Part shown: positions 45,186-54,075 of the stretch, in pieces | Layout: each line of letters opens with the position of its first letter | How positions within the stretch are numbered: the stretch's first letter is position 1 | DNA from: Desertivirga xinjiangensis | Lineage (GTDB): Bacteria; Bacteroidota; Bacteroidia; Sphingobacteriales; Sphingobacteriaceae | Direction of reading: 5' to 3' | Assembly: GCF_024436435.1 (NCBI RefSeq) | Contig: NZ_JAFMZP010000006.1 | Location: 186,001-250,000, forward strand | DNA length: 64,000 nucleotides | Position numbers and translations under genes: made by a program | Notes under the pieces: model-generated | Seen by the model: only the letters and a program-made list of their open reading frames with translations | What the model was told of the DNA's origin: nothing | Database searches by the model: none

Positions 45186-45923
45186 ATGCCGATAAAATGG
45201 TATCAAAATTGGTTTAATTCCCCGTACTATCACATTCTGTATCATCAGAGAAATGACGAAGAGGCTGAATTTTTCATCGACAACTTGTGTGCACTGCTTA
45301 AACCTGTAAAAAATACCCGTATTTTAGACATTGCCTGTGGAAGAGGCCGACACTCAGTTTACCTGAATAAAAAGGGCTATGACGTAACCGGGATTGACCT
45401 CTCCTATTCAAACGTCAAATTTGCCAAGCAATTCGAGAATGAGACACTTCATTTCTTTGAGCATGATATGAGGCATTTGTTGAACATAAGGTATTTTGAT
45501 ATTGCGCTTAACCTGTTTACGAGCTTCGGTTATTTCGAGACTGAAAGAGATCATGTAAATGCACTAAAAACCTTCCGGAAATCCCTAAAGCAAGATGGTG
45601 TGATGATCCTTGACTACTTCAACATTGAAAAGATCCTAAAAAATTTGACACGCCAGGAAGTGAAGCACATCGACGGAATTGATTTCAACATTTCGAAAAA
45701 AATTGCAAATGAAAAGATTGTAAAAACTATTTCCTTTGAAACGCGCGGAAAGGATTACCATTTTAAGGAAGAGGTTAAAGCCTTCTCATTAGGTGATTTC
45801 GAGCGGCTTTTTAAACTAAGTGGTTTTAGGATCGAATCAATATATGGTGATTATTCGCTGGGTGAGTTTAATGAAATCAAATCTGACCGTTTAATTTTTA
45901 TTTGTAAGAAGGCGGATGCTTGA
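45186..45923 (+). CDS. Class I SAM-dependent methyltransferase
   Basis: A 245-residue cytoplasmic methyltransferase. The SAM-binding motif I is ILDIACGRGRHSVYLNKKGY, followed by VTGIDLSYSNVKFAKQF and the motif FDIALNLFTSFGYFE, with a later MILDYFN. This matches the methyltransferase_25-like group; substrate unknown. I chose ATG at 45186 (MPIKWYQNWF), since the region before it shows no family similarity. The next gene starts 8 bases before its stop, so translation is coupled to the PAP2 gene. An operon of three overlapping genes is likely. Confidence 0.87.
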   Translation: MPIKWYQNWFNSPYYHILYHQRNDEEAEFFIDNLCALLKPVKNTRILDIACGRGRHSVYLNKKGYDVTGIDLSYSNVKFAKQFENETLHFFEHDMRHLLNIRYFDIALNLFTSFGYFETERDHVNALKTFRKSLKQDGVMILDYFNIEKILKNLTRQEVKHIDGIDFNISKKIANEKIVKTISFETRGKDYHFKEEVKAFSLGDFERLFKLSGFRIESIYGDYSLGEFNEIKSDRLIFICKKADA

Positions 45924-46497
45924 ACAATTAATTAATTTTGATCATCAGCTTTTTAAAGCTATAAACGTAGGGCTGACTAATCCTTTTTTCGATTGGCTGA
46001 TGCCATTGTTACGTAACCGGTATTTCTGGGCTCCCCTGTATTTTTTTCTTATTATATTTCTTATCAGGAATTATAAAAAAGCCGGAGTTATCTGCATTTT
46101 ATTTTTGCTGATAACGTTTGGAATCGCGGATTATGTCAGTGCCTCAGTTATAAAACCGTCTATTGAACGACTGCGGCCATGTAACGAGCCGGGCTTTAAT
46201 ACCGAAATTATTGCCAGGGTTGTCTGTGGTAGTGGATTTAGTTTTCCTTCAACCCATGCCACAAATCATTTTGCTATAGCGATGTTTTTATCGGTAGTAT
46301 TTTCGAGGCGGTGGAAGTGGATATGGCTTGTAAGTTTTCTTTGGGCATTTAGTATTATTTTTGCCCAGGTTTATGTTGGTGTGCACTTTCCGGTTGATGT
46401 TACATGCGGGGCACTCCTTGGTTGCCTGGTGGGCTATCTTACCGCAACAGTGTTTCTAACCGTACAATCAGAAAAGAAATGGAATTCTGGCCTATAG
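45916..46497 (+). CDS. PAP2 family phosphatase
   Basis: A 193-residue membrane phosphatase with six helices. The three PAP2 motifs are KPSIERLRPC, SFPSTHATNHFA and YVGVHFPVDVTCG. The second reads PSTH in place of the common PSGH, which is a tolerated variant. Such enzymes dephosphorylate lipids such as undecaprenyl diphosphate or phosphatidate at the outer face of the inner membrane. It overlaps the methyltransferase upstream by 8 bases and the ZIP gene downstream by 19, so all three share a message. Confidence 0.9.
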   Translation: MLEQLINFDHQLFKAINVGLTNPFFDWLMPLLRNRYFWAPLYFFLIIFLIRNYKKAGVICILFLLITFGIADYVSASVIKPSIERLRPCNEPGFNTEIIARVVCGSGFSFPSTHATNHFAIAMFLSVVFSRRWKWIWLVSFLWAFSIIFAQVYVGVHFPVDVTCGALLGCLVGYLTATVFLTVQSEKKWNSGL

Positions 46498-47198
46498 TAA
46501 TATTATTTTCCAGCTGCTTTTTGGGGGGGCTTTCGGTTTTCTTTTTTAAAAAAGATAGTTCACAGCGGTTGAAACTGATCTTGTCTTTCAGCGGTGCATA
46601 TCTGTTTTCAATAACGATATTACATCTTATCCCTGAGGTGTATCAGCATGCCGGTCATGATCATTCCATAGGCCTGTTTGTTCTGGGCGGTTTTCTATTT
46701 CAGATTTTGTTAGAGCAGTTTTCCCAGGGAATCGAACACGGGCATATTCATAAACACAGCCATGACCAGCCGACTTTTCCCTATGGGATAATGTTAAGTC
46801 TTTGCCTTCACGCCTTTCTGGAAGGCATGCCGCTGGCTAAGGGCTATCAAAATGAACTGCTATTCGGTATCGCTCTTCATCATATTCCCGCCGCCTTTGC
46901 CTTAGGAAGCGTCCTTTTGCAAAATCATCTCCGCAAAGCAAACATTATCCTTTTGCTGGTCCTGTTTTCGGTGATGTCACCTGCCGGATACCTGCTGAGC
47001 AATGGTTTAAGCAATGGCTCTATGGGCAATATTGATCAGTATTTCGACCGGATAATGGCAGTGGTAATAGGAATCTTTCTGCACATCTCTACCACAATTC
47101 TATTTGAATCCAGTGTTGATCACCATTTCAACTTTAAAAAGCTCATGGCTGTTCTTGCGGGTATTGCTGTCGCTTTAATAAATTTCTTATTACATTAA
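46479..47198 (+). CDS. ZIP family metal transporter
   Basis: A 239-residue membrane protein of the ZIP family, importing Zn2+, Fe2+ or related ions. It has the His-rich cytoplasmic loop EHGHIHKHSHD between helices 3 and 4, then the metal-site helices with LHAFLEGMPLA and ALHHIPAAFALG, and a second half with MGNIDQYFDRIMA. The start is ATG at 46479, inside the PAP2 gene by 19 bases; the open frame upstream is shadow. It converges on the marR gene with 4 overlapping bases (TTAA), and no terminator separates them. Confidence 0.88.
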   Translation: MEFWPIVILFSSCFLGGLSVFFFKKDSSQRLKLILSFSGAYLFSITILHLIPEVYQHAGHDHSIGLFVLGGFLFQILLEQFSQGIEHGHIHKHSHDQPTFPYGIMLSLCLHAFLEGMPLAKGYQNELLFGIALHHIPAAFALGSVLLQNHLRKANIILLLVLFSVMSPAGYLLSNGLSNGSMGNIDQYFDRIMAVVIGIFLHISTTILFESSVDHHFNFKKLMAVLAGIAVALINFLLH

Positions 47199-47641
47199 CC
47201 CCTAAGCTTATCTAAAAGACTATTTAACAAAAAAACATCTTCTTCCGCAATATTCTGTTTTAAAATCTCGTCAGGAGTAATAATGGGGTCGATCTTTTTT
47301 AAGATTTCCAGACCTTTTTCGGATATAATAATATCCACAGCCCGTCTGTCTTTCTGGTTAATATTTCTAACGACAAGCCCTTTCTGCACTAGTCTGTCAA
47401 CTATTCTCGAAGCATCAGACATTTTATCAAGCATCCTGTCCTTCAGTAGGTTAATTGTAGCAGGTTTGGGATACTGCCCTCTGAGTATTCTCAGTATATT
47501 GAATTGCTGAAGAGTTATTTGATGTTTACTTAATCGCTTCTTAAGAATTGAAGTTACCCAGCCATAAGTATAAACAATGTTTACGACAACTTTTTGATAC
47601 TCACTTTCAAATTTTGATTGAATCTCCTTATCAAGGTCCAT
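47195..47641 (-). CDS. MarR family transcriptional regulator
   Basis: A 148-residue winged-helix regulator. The helix-turn-helix lies around residues 55-105 (NILRILRGQYPKPATINLLK, MLDKMSDASRIVDRLVQKGL) and the wing contains VVRNINQKDRRAVDIIISEK. These are typical MarR features, and RxKDRR is the wing Arg motif. It would bind a palindrome as a dimer and respond to small phenolic or oxidative signals in other members. Targets are unknown; the adjoining ZIP gene is a candidate only by position. ATG at 47641 is the start. Confidence 0.9.
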   Translation of the reverse strand: MDLDKEIQSKFESEYQKVVVNIVYTYGWVTSILKKRLSKHQITLQQFNILRILRGQYPKPATINLLKDRMLDKMSDASRIVDRLVQKGLVVRNINQKDRRAVDIIISEKGLEILKKIDPIITPDEILKQNIAEEDVFLLNSLLDKLRG

Positions 47642-47696
47642 GTATTTTTTTCGAGGTTTAGCTATAAACGTTTTTTCAAGGGCCCGGTTTGCACTA

Positions 47697-48638
47697 TCAT
47701 ATCAGAATCTTTACTGGTAATTTACCTTCAAAATGTTTTCGAAGATGAGTACCATCACCATGTAAGGTCCATATTTCCCGCGGTCTAACCACCTGGATGC
47801 TTTTAAGTATGTCATCCCAGTCCGCATGATCAGAAATATATAGCGATGCATCATTGTTGTGCTGCAGTCTTTTCCAGCCTGATGCGAACATTCGAAGCAC
47901 ACCCTTTGCCCTGAAATAGCTATCAAATGTAAGAGGAGGAACGATATAAACAAACCCTTTACCCGGTAATTTCATTAACTTTCGGTTGTATGGCTCATAA
48001 CTTCCGGGATTAAAGGCAAAATCTTCATACAATTTGGTGATAGATAACATCGAATGATGTAAATAAACTTTACGAGCGGGGCAATTCCTGTGAATAAGAT
48101 TTACAATCCGCTGTGCCTTACCTAAAGCATAGGCTCCAAGAAGCACGTTATGATGAGAATCGTTAAGTTTGATGATCTGTTCGACCGGGTCAGGATGTTT
48201 TATTTCCGGGTCGGCAAAAGTTGTTTCCGTAATAAAAACATCAGCTTCAACGAGTTCCGCCGGCTCACAGGTCGCATCTTCCTGAAGTTTGAAATCCCCG
48301 GTATACAGATATCTGATCCCCTGGTATTCCATCAAAACCATAGCTGAGCCTAAAATATGCCCGGCAGGGAAAAAGCTTATTACAACATTGTTGATCGTAA
48401 ACTTTTGCTCGTATGGAAACTTTAAGAATTCTTCCCCCGCATTCTTTTTTAACCGTAATTGCATGATAGATGCGGTAGCAGGTGTACAGTACACTTTTGT
48501 GTTCCCTGAACAAGCATGATCGCCATGCGCATGGGATATTACAGCGGTTTGCACGGCTTGGTGCGGGTCAAGATAGAAGTTGCCGACTTTGCAAAACAGT
48601 CCTTTCTCATCGTATACTAAAAAATCAGCTAATATCAT
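47697..48638 (-). CDS. Metallo-beta-lactamase-fold exonuclease of the DNA-ligase-associated type
   Basis: A 313-residue enzyme with the beta-CASP-like metallo-beta-lactamase fold of the DNA ligase-associated exonuclease family. Motifs are ISHAHGDHACSG, FFPAGHILGSAMVLM, YLYTGDFKLQED, TETTF and the terminal SDHADWDDIL with the late His-Gly. Members usually sit beside an ATP-dependent ligase and an Lhr-like helicase, but neither is next to this gene. It follows coaE by 6 bases on the minus strand and is probably cotranscribed. Nuclease activity is inferred from the family. Confidence 0.85.
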   Translation of the reverse strand: MILADFLVYDEKGLFCKVGNFYLDPHQAVQTAVISHAHGDHACSGNTKVYCTPATASIMQLRLKKNAGEEFLKFPYEQKFTINNVVISFFPAGHILGSAMVLMEYQGIRYLYTGDFKLQEDATCEPAELVEADVFITETTFADPEIKHPDPVEQIIKLNDSHHNVLLGAYALGKAQRIVNLIHRNCPARKVYLHHSMLSITKLYEDFAFNPGSYEPYNRKLMKLPGKGFVYIVPPLTFDSYFRAKGVLRMFASGWKRLQHNNDASLYISDHADWDDILKSIQVVRPREIWTLHGDGTHLRKHFEGKLPVKILI

Positions 48639-48644
48639 GTGTGT

Positions 48645-49229
48645 TTATTCGCCCAGAAACCTCTGATGGAGTTCCAGTATATGTGGAATTAAAAATTGTT
48701 TTTCGTCATTAATTAAACATGTTCCTGCCATCATTTCCTTTTCCTTATCAGGAAGCTGTCGCCGTATCCTTTTTCGTATTTCCTCCTCATCTAGCCGGTC
48801 CCTTAGCTTAACTCTCTCAATCCTTAAATGTTCAGGAGCTTTCACCAGTATGGTGTGGTCGCAGTCGAGATACGATTTACTTTCGAATAACAATGCAGCT
48901 TCCTTCAGTACATAGGCACTGTGCTGAGATTTAACCCAAAGGTCAAAAGCCCGGAAGACTGCAGGATGGACCAATGAATTCAAGCGTTCAAGAGCCTCTT
49001 TATCATTAAATACTTTTGATGCCAGGTATTTTCGATCTAGTTGTCCATTGGCAGAATAACTTTCGGCACCAAATGAATCTTTAACTCTTTGTATAAGAGG
49101 CAGATCACTTTGCATAAGCTCTTTAGCCACTAGATCAGCGTAAAAAACAGGGACGCCTAATAATTCAAAAACCTGGCATACAGTTGTTTTTCCACTGCCA
49201 ATACCTCCTGTAATTCCTATCTTGAGCAT
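48645..49229 (-). CDS. coaE: Dephospho-CoA kinase
   Basis: CoaE adds the 3'-phosphate to dephospho-CoA, the last step in coenzyme A synthesis. At 194 residues it has the P-loop MLKIGITGGIGSGKTTVC, the substrate motif YADLVAKELM, and the lid segment RDRLDEEEIRKRIRRQ. Its start shares one base with the stop of the YbbR gene, and the exonuclease follows 6 bases after. The YbbR-CoaE pairing is common in Bacteroidota. Confidence 0.95.
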   Translation of the reverse strand: MLKIGITGGIGSGKTTVCQVFELLGVPVFYADLVAKELMQSDLPLIQRVKDSFGAESYSANGQLDRKYLASKVFNDKEALERLNSLVHPAVFRAFDLWVKSQHSAYVLKEAALLFESKSYLDCDHTILVKAPEHLRIERVKLRDRLDEEEIRKRIRRQLPDKEKEMMAGTCLINDEKQFLIPHILELHQRFLGE

Positions 49230-50170
49230 TATTCCTGGATTATAAAATCTACTATCTGCGGCTCAGCCTTCACTAATTTGGAGTAAGCAGGAAACTTTGT
49301 AAAAACCACCGGAAGCTGGGTATATTTCCTTTTGATCCAGTCGTTAAAGTTAACACTAACAGCAAATGAGTCCTTTTCGACTTTTGCATAATTAGAGAGA
49401 GCTGTTAACACCGTAACTTTAATCTTTTCCGGAACGATCCTAATGTTTTTGTTCTTATTATTAGTGATACTTACTGGAAGATCTATTACTTTTTCCGTAA
49501 ATTCATCAACAGGTACTTCCACCTTAACTTCTTGTGGAACAATGTCTATATTGCTGCTAAGAGCATCAAAACCAACCTTAGTACTGATCGGAGAGCTGAT
49601 ATCACTAAGCACCAGGTTTTTTGTCTGCCAGTATTTGATATTCTTCAGATCCGCCGCTGCCCCTGCTATCATAATAGAATCAGGAACGATCTTCATAGGT
49701 CCGGATATACCAAATGACCTTTTAAAGGTAAATTGATATAACAGCTTAACAGGGACCTTCTTTGTAACACGTTCAGAGAAATCGAAAAATAAAGTATCGG
49801 GAAAGACACGTATTATCCGTTGACCTGATTCTAATTGCCGGTTTAGTTCATTTACCTGGCTACTAAGAGTAATATACTTCTTATGTTCAAGTTCTTTCAA
49901 ACTGACATTTATGGTAGTGAGGCTGATCCTTAAACGGGAAAAAAAAAGTTGCCAGCCGGTGCCTTCAATACTTAATGCGAGTGTATCGTCGTGTAATGGA
50001 TGGTAAGCTTTATGCACAGGAGGGTTTATATAGTTAACCCGTATGTCCATTTTGTACTCATAACGATTAGATAAAGCGAAGAACAACCAAGCTATTATCG
50101 CGATAATTAAACTAGTCAGAAATACTGACAAACGTTTACGTTCTAAGCGGCTAAGCGTTAACAATGGCAT
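49229..50170 (-). CDS. YbbR-like domain protein
   Basis: A 313-residue protein with one N-terminal membrane helix (VFLTSLIIAIIAWLFFALS) and a periplasmic region of repeated beta-rich YbbR-like domains (for example KKVPVKLLYQF, PDSIMIAGAA, EKVIDLPVSITN). YbbR domains in other bacteria regulate diadenylate cyclase, but no such gene is here. It shares one base with coaE, and a terminator separates it from yajC upstream, so it probably has its own promoter. Confidence 0.83.
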   Translation of the reverse strand: MPLLTLSRLERKRLSVFLTSLIIAIIAWLFFALSNRYEYKMDIRVNYINPPVHKAYHPLHDDTLALSIEGTGWQLFFSRLRISLTTINVSLKELEHKKYITLSSQVNELNRQLESGQRIIRVFPDTLFFDFSERVTKKVPVKLLYQFTFKRSFGISGPMKIVPDSIMIAGAAADLKNIKYWQTKNLVLSDISSPISTKVGFDALSSNIDIVPQEVKVEVPVDEFTEKVIDLPVSITNNKNKNIRIVPEKIKVTVLTALSNYAKVEKDSFAVSVNFNDWIKRKYTQLPVVFTKFPAYSKLVKAEPQIVDFIIQE

Positions 50171-50242
50171 AGTAACAAAGTTACATTTGGATTTGGGTTT
50201 AACAAACCGGAAAGCAGTTTTTTATAACAGAATGGAAACGCA

Positions 50243-50272
50243 CAAAAAAGCCGGTCAGTTAACTGGCCGGCT
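50243..50272 (-). terminator. Terminator after yajC
   Basis: On the minus strand, a 12-bp stem formed by 50249-50260 and 50261-50272, with one wobble pair, is followed by six T residues. It ends the nusB-DUF1573-yajC transcript before the YbbR gene. Confidence 0.8.
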
Positions 50273-50292
50273 CTCCAAATAATTTTGGATCG

Positions 50293-50607
50293 TTAAGATT
50301 TTGCAGGCGTATTTAATGCTTTTGAAGCCTCAAGAGAAACGGCAGATTTGTCAAAACGGATTTTGGCACCACTTTCTACTTCAATTAAGAAAGTAGTGTC
50401 GTTCATATCGGCAATACGACCATGGATACCGGCCGTTGTAACAATCCTATCGCCTCTTTTTAGTTCTTCAACATATTTCTTTTGATCCTTGGCTTTCTTC
50501 ATTTGAGGACGGATCATGAAAAAATAAAACACTACGACAATTAATATCATAGGGATCATTTGCATCAGACCACTGCCACCCGCTTGTAATAAAATGTTTG
50601 CTGTCAT
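50293..50607 (-). CDS. yajC: Preprotein translocase subunit YajC
   Basis: YajC is an accessory of the SecDF complex. This 104-residue protein has an N-terminal helix (MIPMILIVVVFYFFMIRPQM) and the characteristic KKAKDQKKYVEELKRGDRIVTTAGIHGRI pattern (shown in parts: KDQKKYVEELKRGDRIV and TTAGIHGRI). Both are standard. secDF is about 14 kb away, so the Sec genes are dispersed. It is the third gene of an operon that begins at nusB. Confidence 0.94.
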   Translation of the reverse strand: MTANILLQAGGSGLMQMIPMILIVVVFYFFMIRPQMKKAKDQKKYVEELKRGDRIVTTAGIHGRIADMNDTTFLIEVESGAKIRFDKSAVSLEASKALNTPAKS

Positions 50608-50693
50608 TATTTATCTAATTATGTTTAATCTGTTTATTTGCCTGCAAATAAGTGCAGGCTGGAATTATCTATCTGTTTTTTTCAGCCCCAATA

Positions 50694-51140
50694 CTATTTT
50701 TTCGATAAGACCTCGCCTACCAGAAAGACTTCTGTTGCTGCCGGAACCGTATTTGATGTAATTGTAACAACTTTGTTTTGCATGCCGGACTTACCTTCAC
50801 TATCAAAAACAACCTTAATTACAGAGCTGGCACCAGGAAGGATAGGTTCGTGAGGATAATCAGGCACCGTGCATCCGCAAGTAGCTGTAGCATTAGAAAT
50901 TATCAGAGGGCTTTTCCCGGTATTCGTAAACTTAAAATCATAGGATACTTTTTCTCCTGATGTGATCTTACCGAAATCGTAACTGGTCTTTTCAAACTTA
51001 ATAACCGGTGCATCTTCTGGTACAACAGCTGCAGAATCAGTTGCTGCACTATCCGCACTAAGCGCAGTTTTTTTATTACTATTACATGATGCAAGAAAGA
51101 AGGTTGCTGCAGTTATAGCGAGAACTATTTTATTCATCAT
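50694..51140 (-). CDS. DUF1573 lipoprotein
   Basis: A 148-residue lipoprotein with a DUF1573 (ASH/immunoglobulin-like) domain. The signal peptide ends FFLASC, giving the lipidated Cys at about residue 19, then a Ser/Ala-rich spacer. The domain reads IKFEKTSYDFGKITSGEKVS, YDFKFTNTGKSPLIISNA and TCGCTVPDYPHEPILPGA, all typical of the family. It sits between nusB and yajC as in many Bacteroidota. Function unknown, presumably a periplasmic structural or binding role. Two ATG codons (MMN) adjoin at 51140. Confidence 0.87.
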   Translation of the reverse strand: MMNKIVLAITAATFFLASCNSNKKTALSADSAATDSAAVVPEDAPVIKFEKTSYDFGKITSGEKVSYDFKFTNTGKSPLIISNATATCGCTVPDYPHEPILPGASSVIKVVFDSEGKSGMQNKVVTITSNTVPAATEVFLVGEVLSKK

Positions 51141-51165
51141 TATATATATTGTTATTTGTCTTTAA

Positions 51166-52113
51166 TTATTCAATCAGGCCCCTGCCGGCTTTCCTCACTT
51201 TACCCGCCGCTTTTAGCTCAGCTAAAATTTTGTCTAAAATACCATTTATAAAGAAATTACTCTTAGGCGTGCTGAATTCTTTTGCAATCTCGATATATTC
51301 GTTCATGGTGACTTTAACCGGTATTGACGAAAAGTGTGACAGCTCTGCTAACGCCATTTTCATAAGGAGGATATCTATAATTGCAATCCGCTCTGCTTCC
51401 CAGTTCTTAGTTTTCTCAGAGATATACAATTGGTATTCTTCATCATAGGTAATTACTTTGTTGAACAAGTTCACGATAAATTCGCGGTCTTCTGCCCAAT
51501 CAGGACTGATTTTCGCCAGCTTGTTTTCATCAGGTATCTCACTCTGGAAATTACTGAAAGTTTTGGCCACCAATGCATCAAGCACATCTCTGTCGACAGG
51601 CCAGTTAATGAACTTTTCCTCGAAGACCTGCTCAACCGAAGGGGTAACTTTGATAATTTTCTTGAAGATAAACTTTATGATGTCCTTTTCTGATCGCATG
51701 GTATCATCCTGGGATACCAGATAGTTTTGATATACCGGAGTGTCTTTTAAAATATTAAAGACCGTTTTTACCACCTCGGGATCAAAACTCCAGGAAACGG
51801 AATACTTTTTTACTTCCCTCTGAAACTCCGTGTTACCTCTCAGTGCAACGATAAACTTATTGAAATGCAACTTCGTATTCGAATTCAGATCGGTTTCTGA
51901 AGGAAGATAGCGGTTGGCCCGCTCGTCGGCATCTCTTATAACGAAATCTGCGACCTCTACCAGTAAAGACAAAAGCCAGATATATGTTTCGTAGACTTCA
52001 TCAACACTTTCAAGTACTTTTTTTTCAAAAACCCTCACAGATCTATTTTCCGACAAATTGTAAGCATATAATACCTGCAATACCTTAACCCTTAGCTGAC
52101 GTCTGTTTAACAT
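51166..52113 (-). CDS. nusB: Transcription antitermination factor NusB, long Bacteroidota form
   Basis: NusB joins NusE in the antitermination complex on rRNA operons. The classical protein has about 140 residues; this one has 315. The extra sequence is N-terminal and middle, highly helical and charged, while the C-terminal half carries the NusB signature: WEAERIAIIDILLMKMALAE, TMNEYIEIAKEFS and KSNFFINGILDKI. Bacteroidota NusB proteins share this length, so it is not a fusion artefact. I chose ATG at 52113 (MLNRRQLRVKVLQVLYAYNL), which is the family start. A TACTTTTG box lies at 52171-52178. Confidence 0.92.
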   Translation of the reverse strand: MLNRRQLRVKVLQVLYAYNLSENRSVRVFEKKVLESVDEVYETYIWLLSLLVEVADFVIRDADERANRYLPSETDLNSNTKLHFNKFIVALRGNTEFQREVKKYSVSWSFDPEVVKTVFNILKDTPVYQNYLVSQDDTMRSEKDIIKFIFKKIIKVTPSVEQVFEEKFINWPVDRDVLDALVAKTFSNFQSEIPDENKLAKISPDWAEDREFIVNLFNKVITYDEEYQLYISEKTKNWEAERIAIIDILLMKMALAELSHFSSIPVKVTMNEYIEIAKEFSTPKSNFFINGILDKILAELKAAGKVRKAGRGLIE

Positions 52114-52170
52114 GTTATAAGAACGATTCTTTTTATAATTCCAGATCCCTTGATTTTCGGGTCCCGAGGG

Positions 52171-52178
52171 CAAAAGTA
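52171..52178 (-). promoter_or_regulatory. -7 box of the nusB operon
   Basis: On the minus strand TACTTTTG matches TAnnTTTG, 57 bases before the nusB ATG. Confidence 0.45.
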
Positions 52179-52224
52179 CTAAAATTATAGTTCTAAGCGA
52201 AAGAATGATATTAACAGAAATACT

Positions 52225-52232
52225 TAGCTTTG
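52225..52232 (+). promoter_or_regulatory. -7 box of the ABC exporter gene
   Basis: TAGCTTTG matches TAnnTTTG and lies 15 bases before the ATG at 52248, implying a very short leader. Confidence 0.48.
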
Positions 52233-52247
52233 CGTTTGCCAGATTAG

Positions 52248-54041
52248 ATGAAAGAGCTTGCCTATTTAAATAAATTCTTTTACAAATACCGCTGGAGATT
52301 AGTTCCCGGTATATTGTTCGTTATCATTTCCAATATTTTTGGCGTTTTACCAGCAAGAGTTATTCAAATAGCTTTCGATCTTGTAAGCGAGAATATTGAT
52401 ACTTACCGTCTCTTTAATGGCTTTAACCGTCAGGGTCTGGTATATGAAGCCTTTACTTCAAGCCTCATGCTATTCGGAGCTTTAGTGCTGGCGCTTGCAT
52501 TATTGCGTGGGCTGTTTCTTTTCTTTATGCGGCAAACCATTATCTTAATGTCGCGCCATATCGAGTTTGATCTTAAAGACGAGATCTACAGGCACTACCA
52601 GAAACTTTCAATGGCCTTTTTCAGAAAGAACAATACGGGCGATCTAATGAACAGGGCAACGGAAGACGTTAACCGGGTGAGGATGTATTTAGGTCCCGCT
52701 ATTATGTATGCCATTAATACGCTGGTGTTGTTTATGCTGTCTATCACATTCATGCTCAACGTAGATCCATGGCTCACATTTTATTGTATCCTTCCTTTGC
52801 CCATCCTTGCCTTGTGTATCTACTATGTCCACAACCTTATAAACCATCGTAGCGAACGGATACAGGAGCAGCTTTCGAAGTTGTCGGGTTTTGTGCAGGA
52901 GAACTTTTCCGGCATCAGGGTGATAAAGGCTTATGGACGCGAAAAGGAAATCAGAAAAAAGTTCGCCCTTGAAAGTGAAGGATATAAACAAACTTCATTA
53001 GCCCTCGTGCAAGTTCAGGCAATTTTTTACCCTGCCATTCTGTTCCTGGTTGGAATAAGTACATTAATTACCGTATACCTGGGCGGTATACAGGTAATGA
53101 ATGGAAAGATTACCGCGGGGAATATTGCAGAATTTATAATATATGTCAACCTTTTAACATTCCCGGTGATGTCTCTTGGCTGGGTGACGTCCTTAATTCA
53201 GAGGGCGGCAGCTTCCCAAAAACGAATCAATGAATTTCTTAGAACAAAACCTGATATTACCTGGGAAGGTAAAGAACCGTTAGACCTGAAAGGGAATCTC
53301 GTGTTTCGAAATGTAAGCTTTGTATATCCCGACACGGGTATCAGGGCCCTCGACGATGTATCTTTTGAAGTTGAACCGGGCGAGTTTGTGGCCATAATAG
53401 GGAGAACCGGTTCTGGCAAATCAACTATCGCAAATTTACTGATGCGAATGTACGATGCCACCGATGGCGCAATTATAGTCGACAACAAACCTCTGCAAAG
53501 CATTGATCTTAGGTCGTATCGTGATCAAATAGGTTTTGTACCGCAGGAGGTTTTTCTCTTTTCAGATACCATCGCAAACAATATTGCATTCGGTGAAGCG
53601 GAGGCCAATATGGTAAAAGTGGAACAGGCGGCAAAAGATTCTGCTCTTTATAATAATATCATAGAATTTCCAAACGGATTTCAGACACTTATCGGAGAAA
53701 GAGGCATCACCTTGTCAGGCGGACAAAAGCAAAGACTGTCGATTGCCAGAGCTTTGGTTAAAAACCCGCAAGTCCTGGTATTCGACGACTGCCTTTCGGC
53801 CATTGATACGCGTACAGAAGAAGAAATTCTTACTAATCTGGGAAAAAAAATGCAGGGCAGATCGACAATTTTAATCGCCCATCGTGTATCTACGATCAAA
53901 AATGCTGATAAAATCCTCGTATTGGATGATGGGAAAATAATTGAACAGGGAAATCATGCAGATTTGATAGAAGCAAAAGGCGCTTATATGAAATTGTATG
54001 AAAAACAATTACTTGAAGAACAACAAGCCGACCTGATATAG
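52248..54041 (+). CDS. ABC exporter, fused permease and ATPase (MdlA/YheI-like)
   Basis: A 597-residue half-exporter: six membrane helices (residues about 15-320), then one nucleotide-binding domain. Walker A is GRTGSGKST, the signature is LSGGQKQR, and Walker B is LVFDDCLSAID. The residue after the Walker B Asp is Asp rather than the catalytic Glu seen in MsbA-like exporters. This matches one half of heterodimeric MdlA/YheI-type transporters, yet no partner subunit adjoins. Substrate unknown; lipids, peptides or drugs are all possible. ATG at 52248 is the start. Confidence 0.9.
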   Translation: MKELAYLNKFFYKYRWRLVPGILFVIISNIFGVLPARVIQIAFDLVSENIDTYRLFNGFNRQGLVYEAFTSSLMLFGALVLALALLRGLFLFFMRQTIILMSRHIEFDLKDEIYRHYQKLSMAFFRKNNTGDLMNRATEDVNRVRMYLGPAIMYAINTLVLFMLSITFMLNVDPWLTFYCILPLPILALCIYYVHNLINHRSERIQEQLSKLSGFVQENFSGIRVIKAYGREKEIRKKFALESEGYKQTSLALVQVQAIFYPAILFLVGISTLITVYLGGIQVMNGKITAGNIAEFIIYVNLLTFPVMSLGWVTSLIQRAAASQKRINEFLRTKPDITWEGKEPLDLKGNLVFRNVSFVYPDTGIRALDDVSFEVEPGEFVAIIGRTGSGKSTIANLLMRMYDATDGAIIVDNKPLQSIDLRSYRDQIGFVPQEVFLFSDTIANNIAFGEAEANMVKVEQAAKDSALYNNIIEFPNGFQTLIGERGITLSGGQKQRLSIARALVKNPQVLVFDDCLSAIDTRTEEEILTNLGKKMQGRSTILIAHRVSTIKNADKILVLDDGKIIEQGNHADLIEAKGAYMKLYEKQLLEEQQADLI

Positions 54042-54075
54042 ATGTTACAACACTAAAAAGTATTAAAAATTGTAT

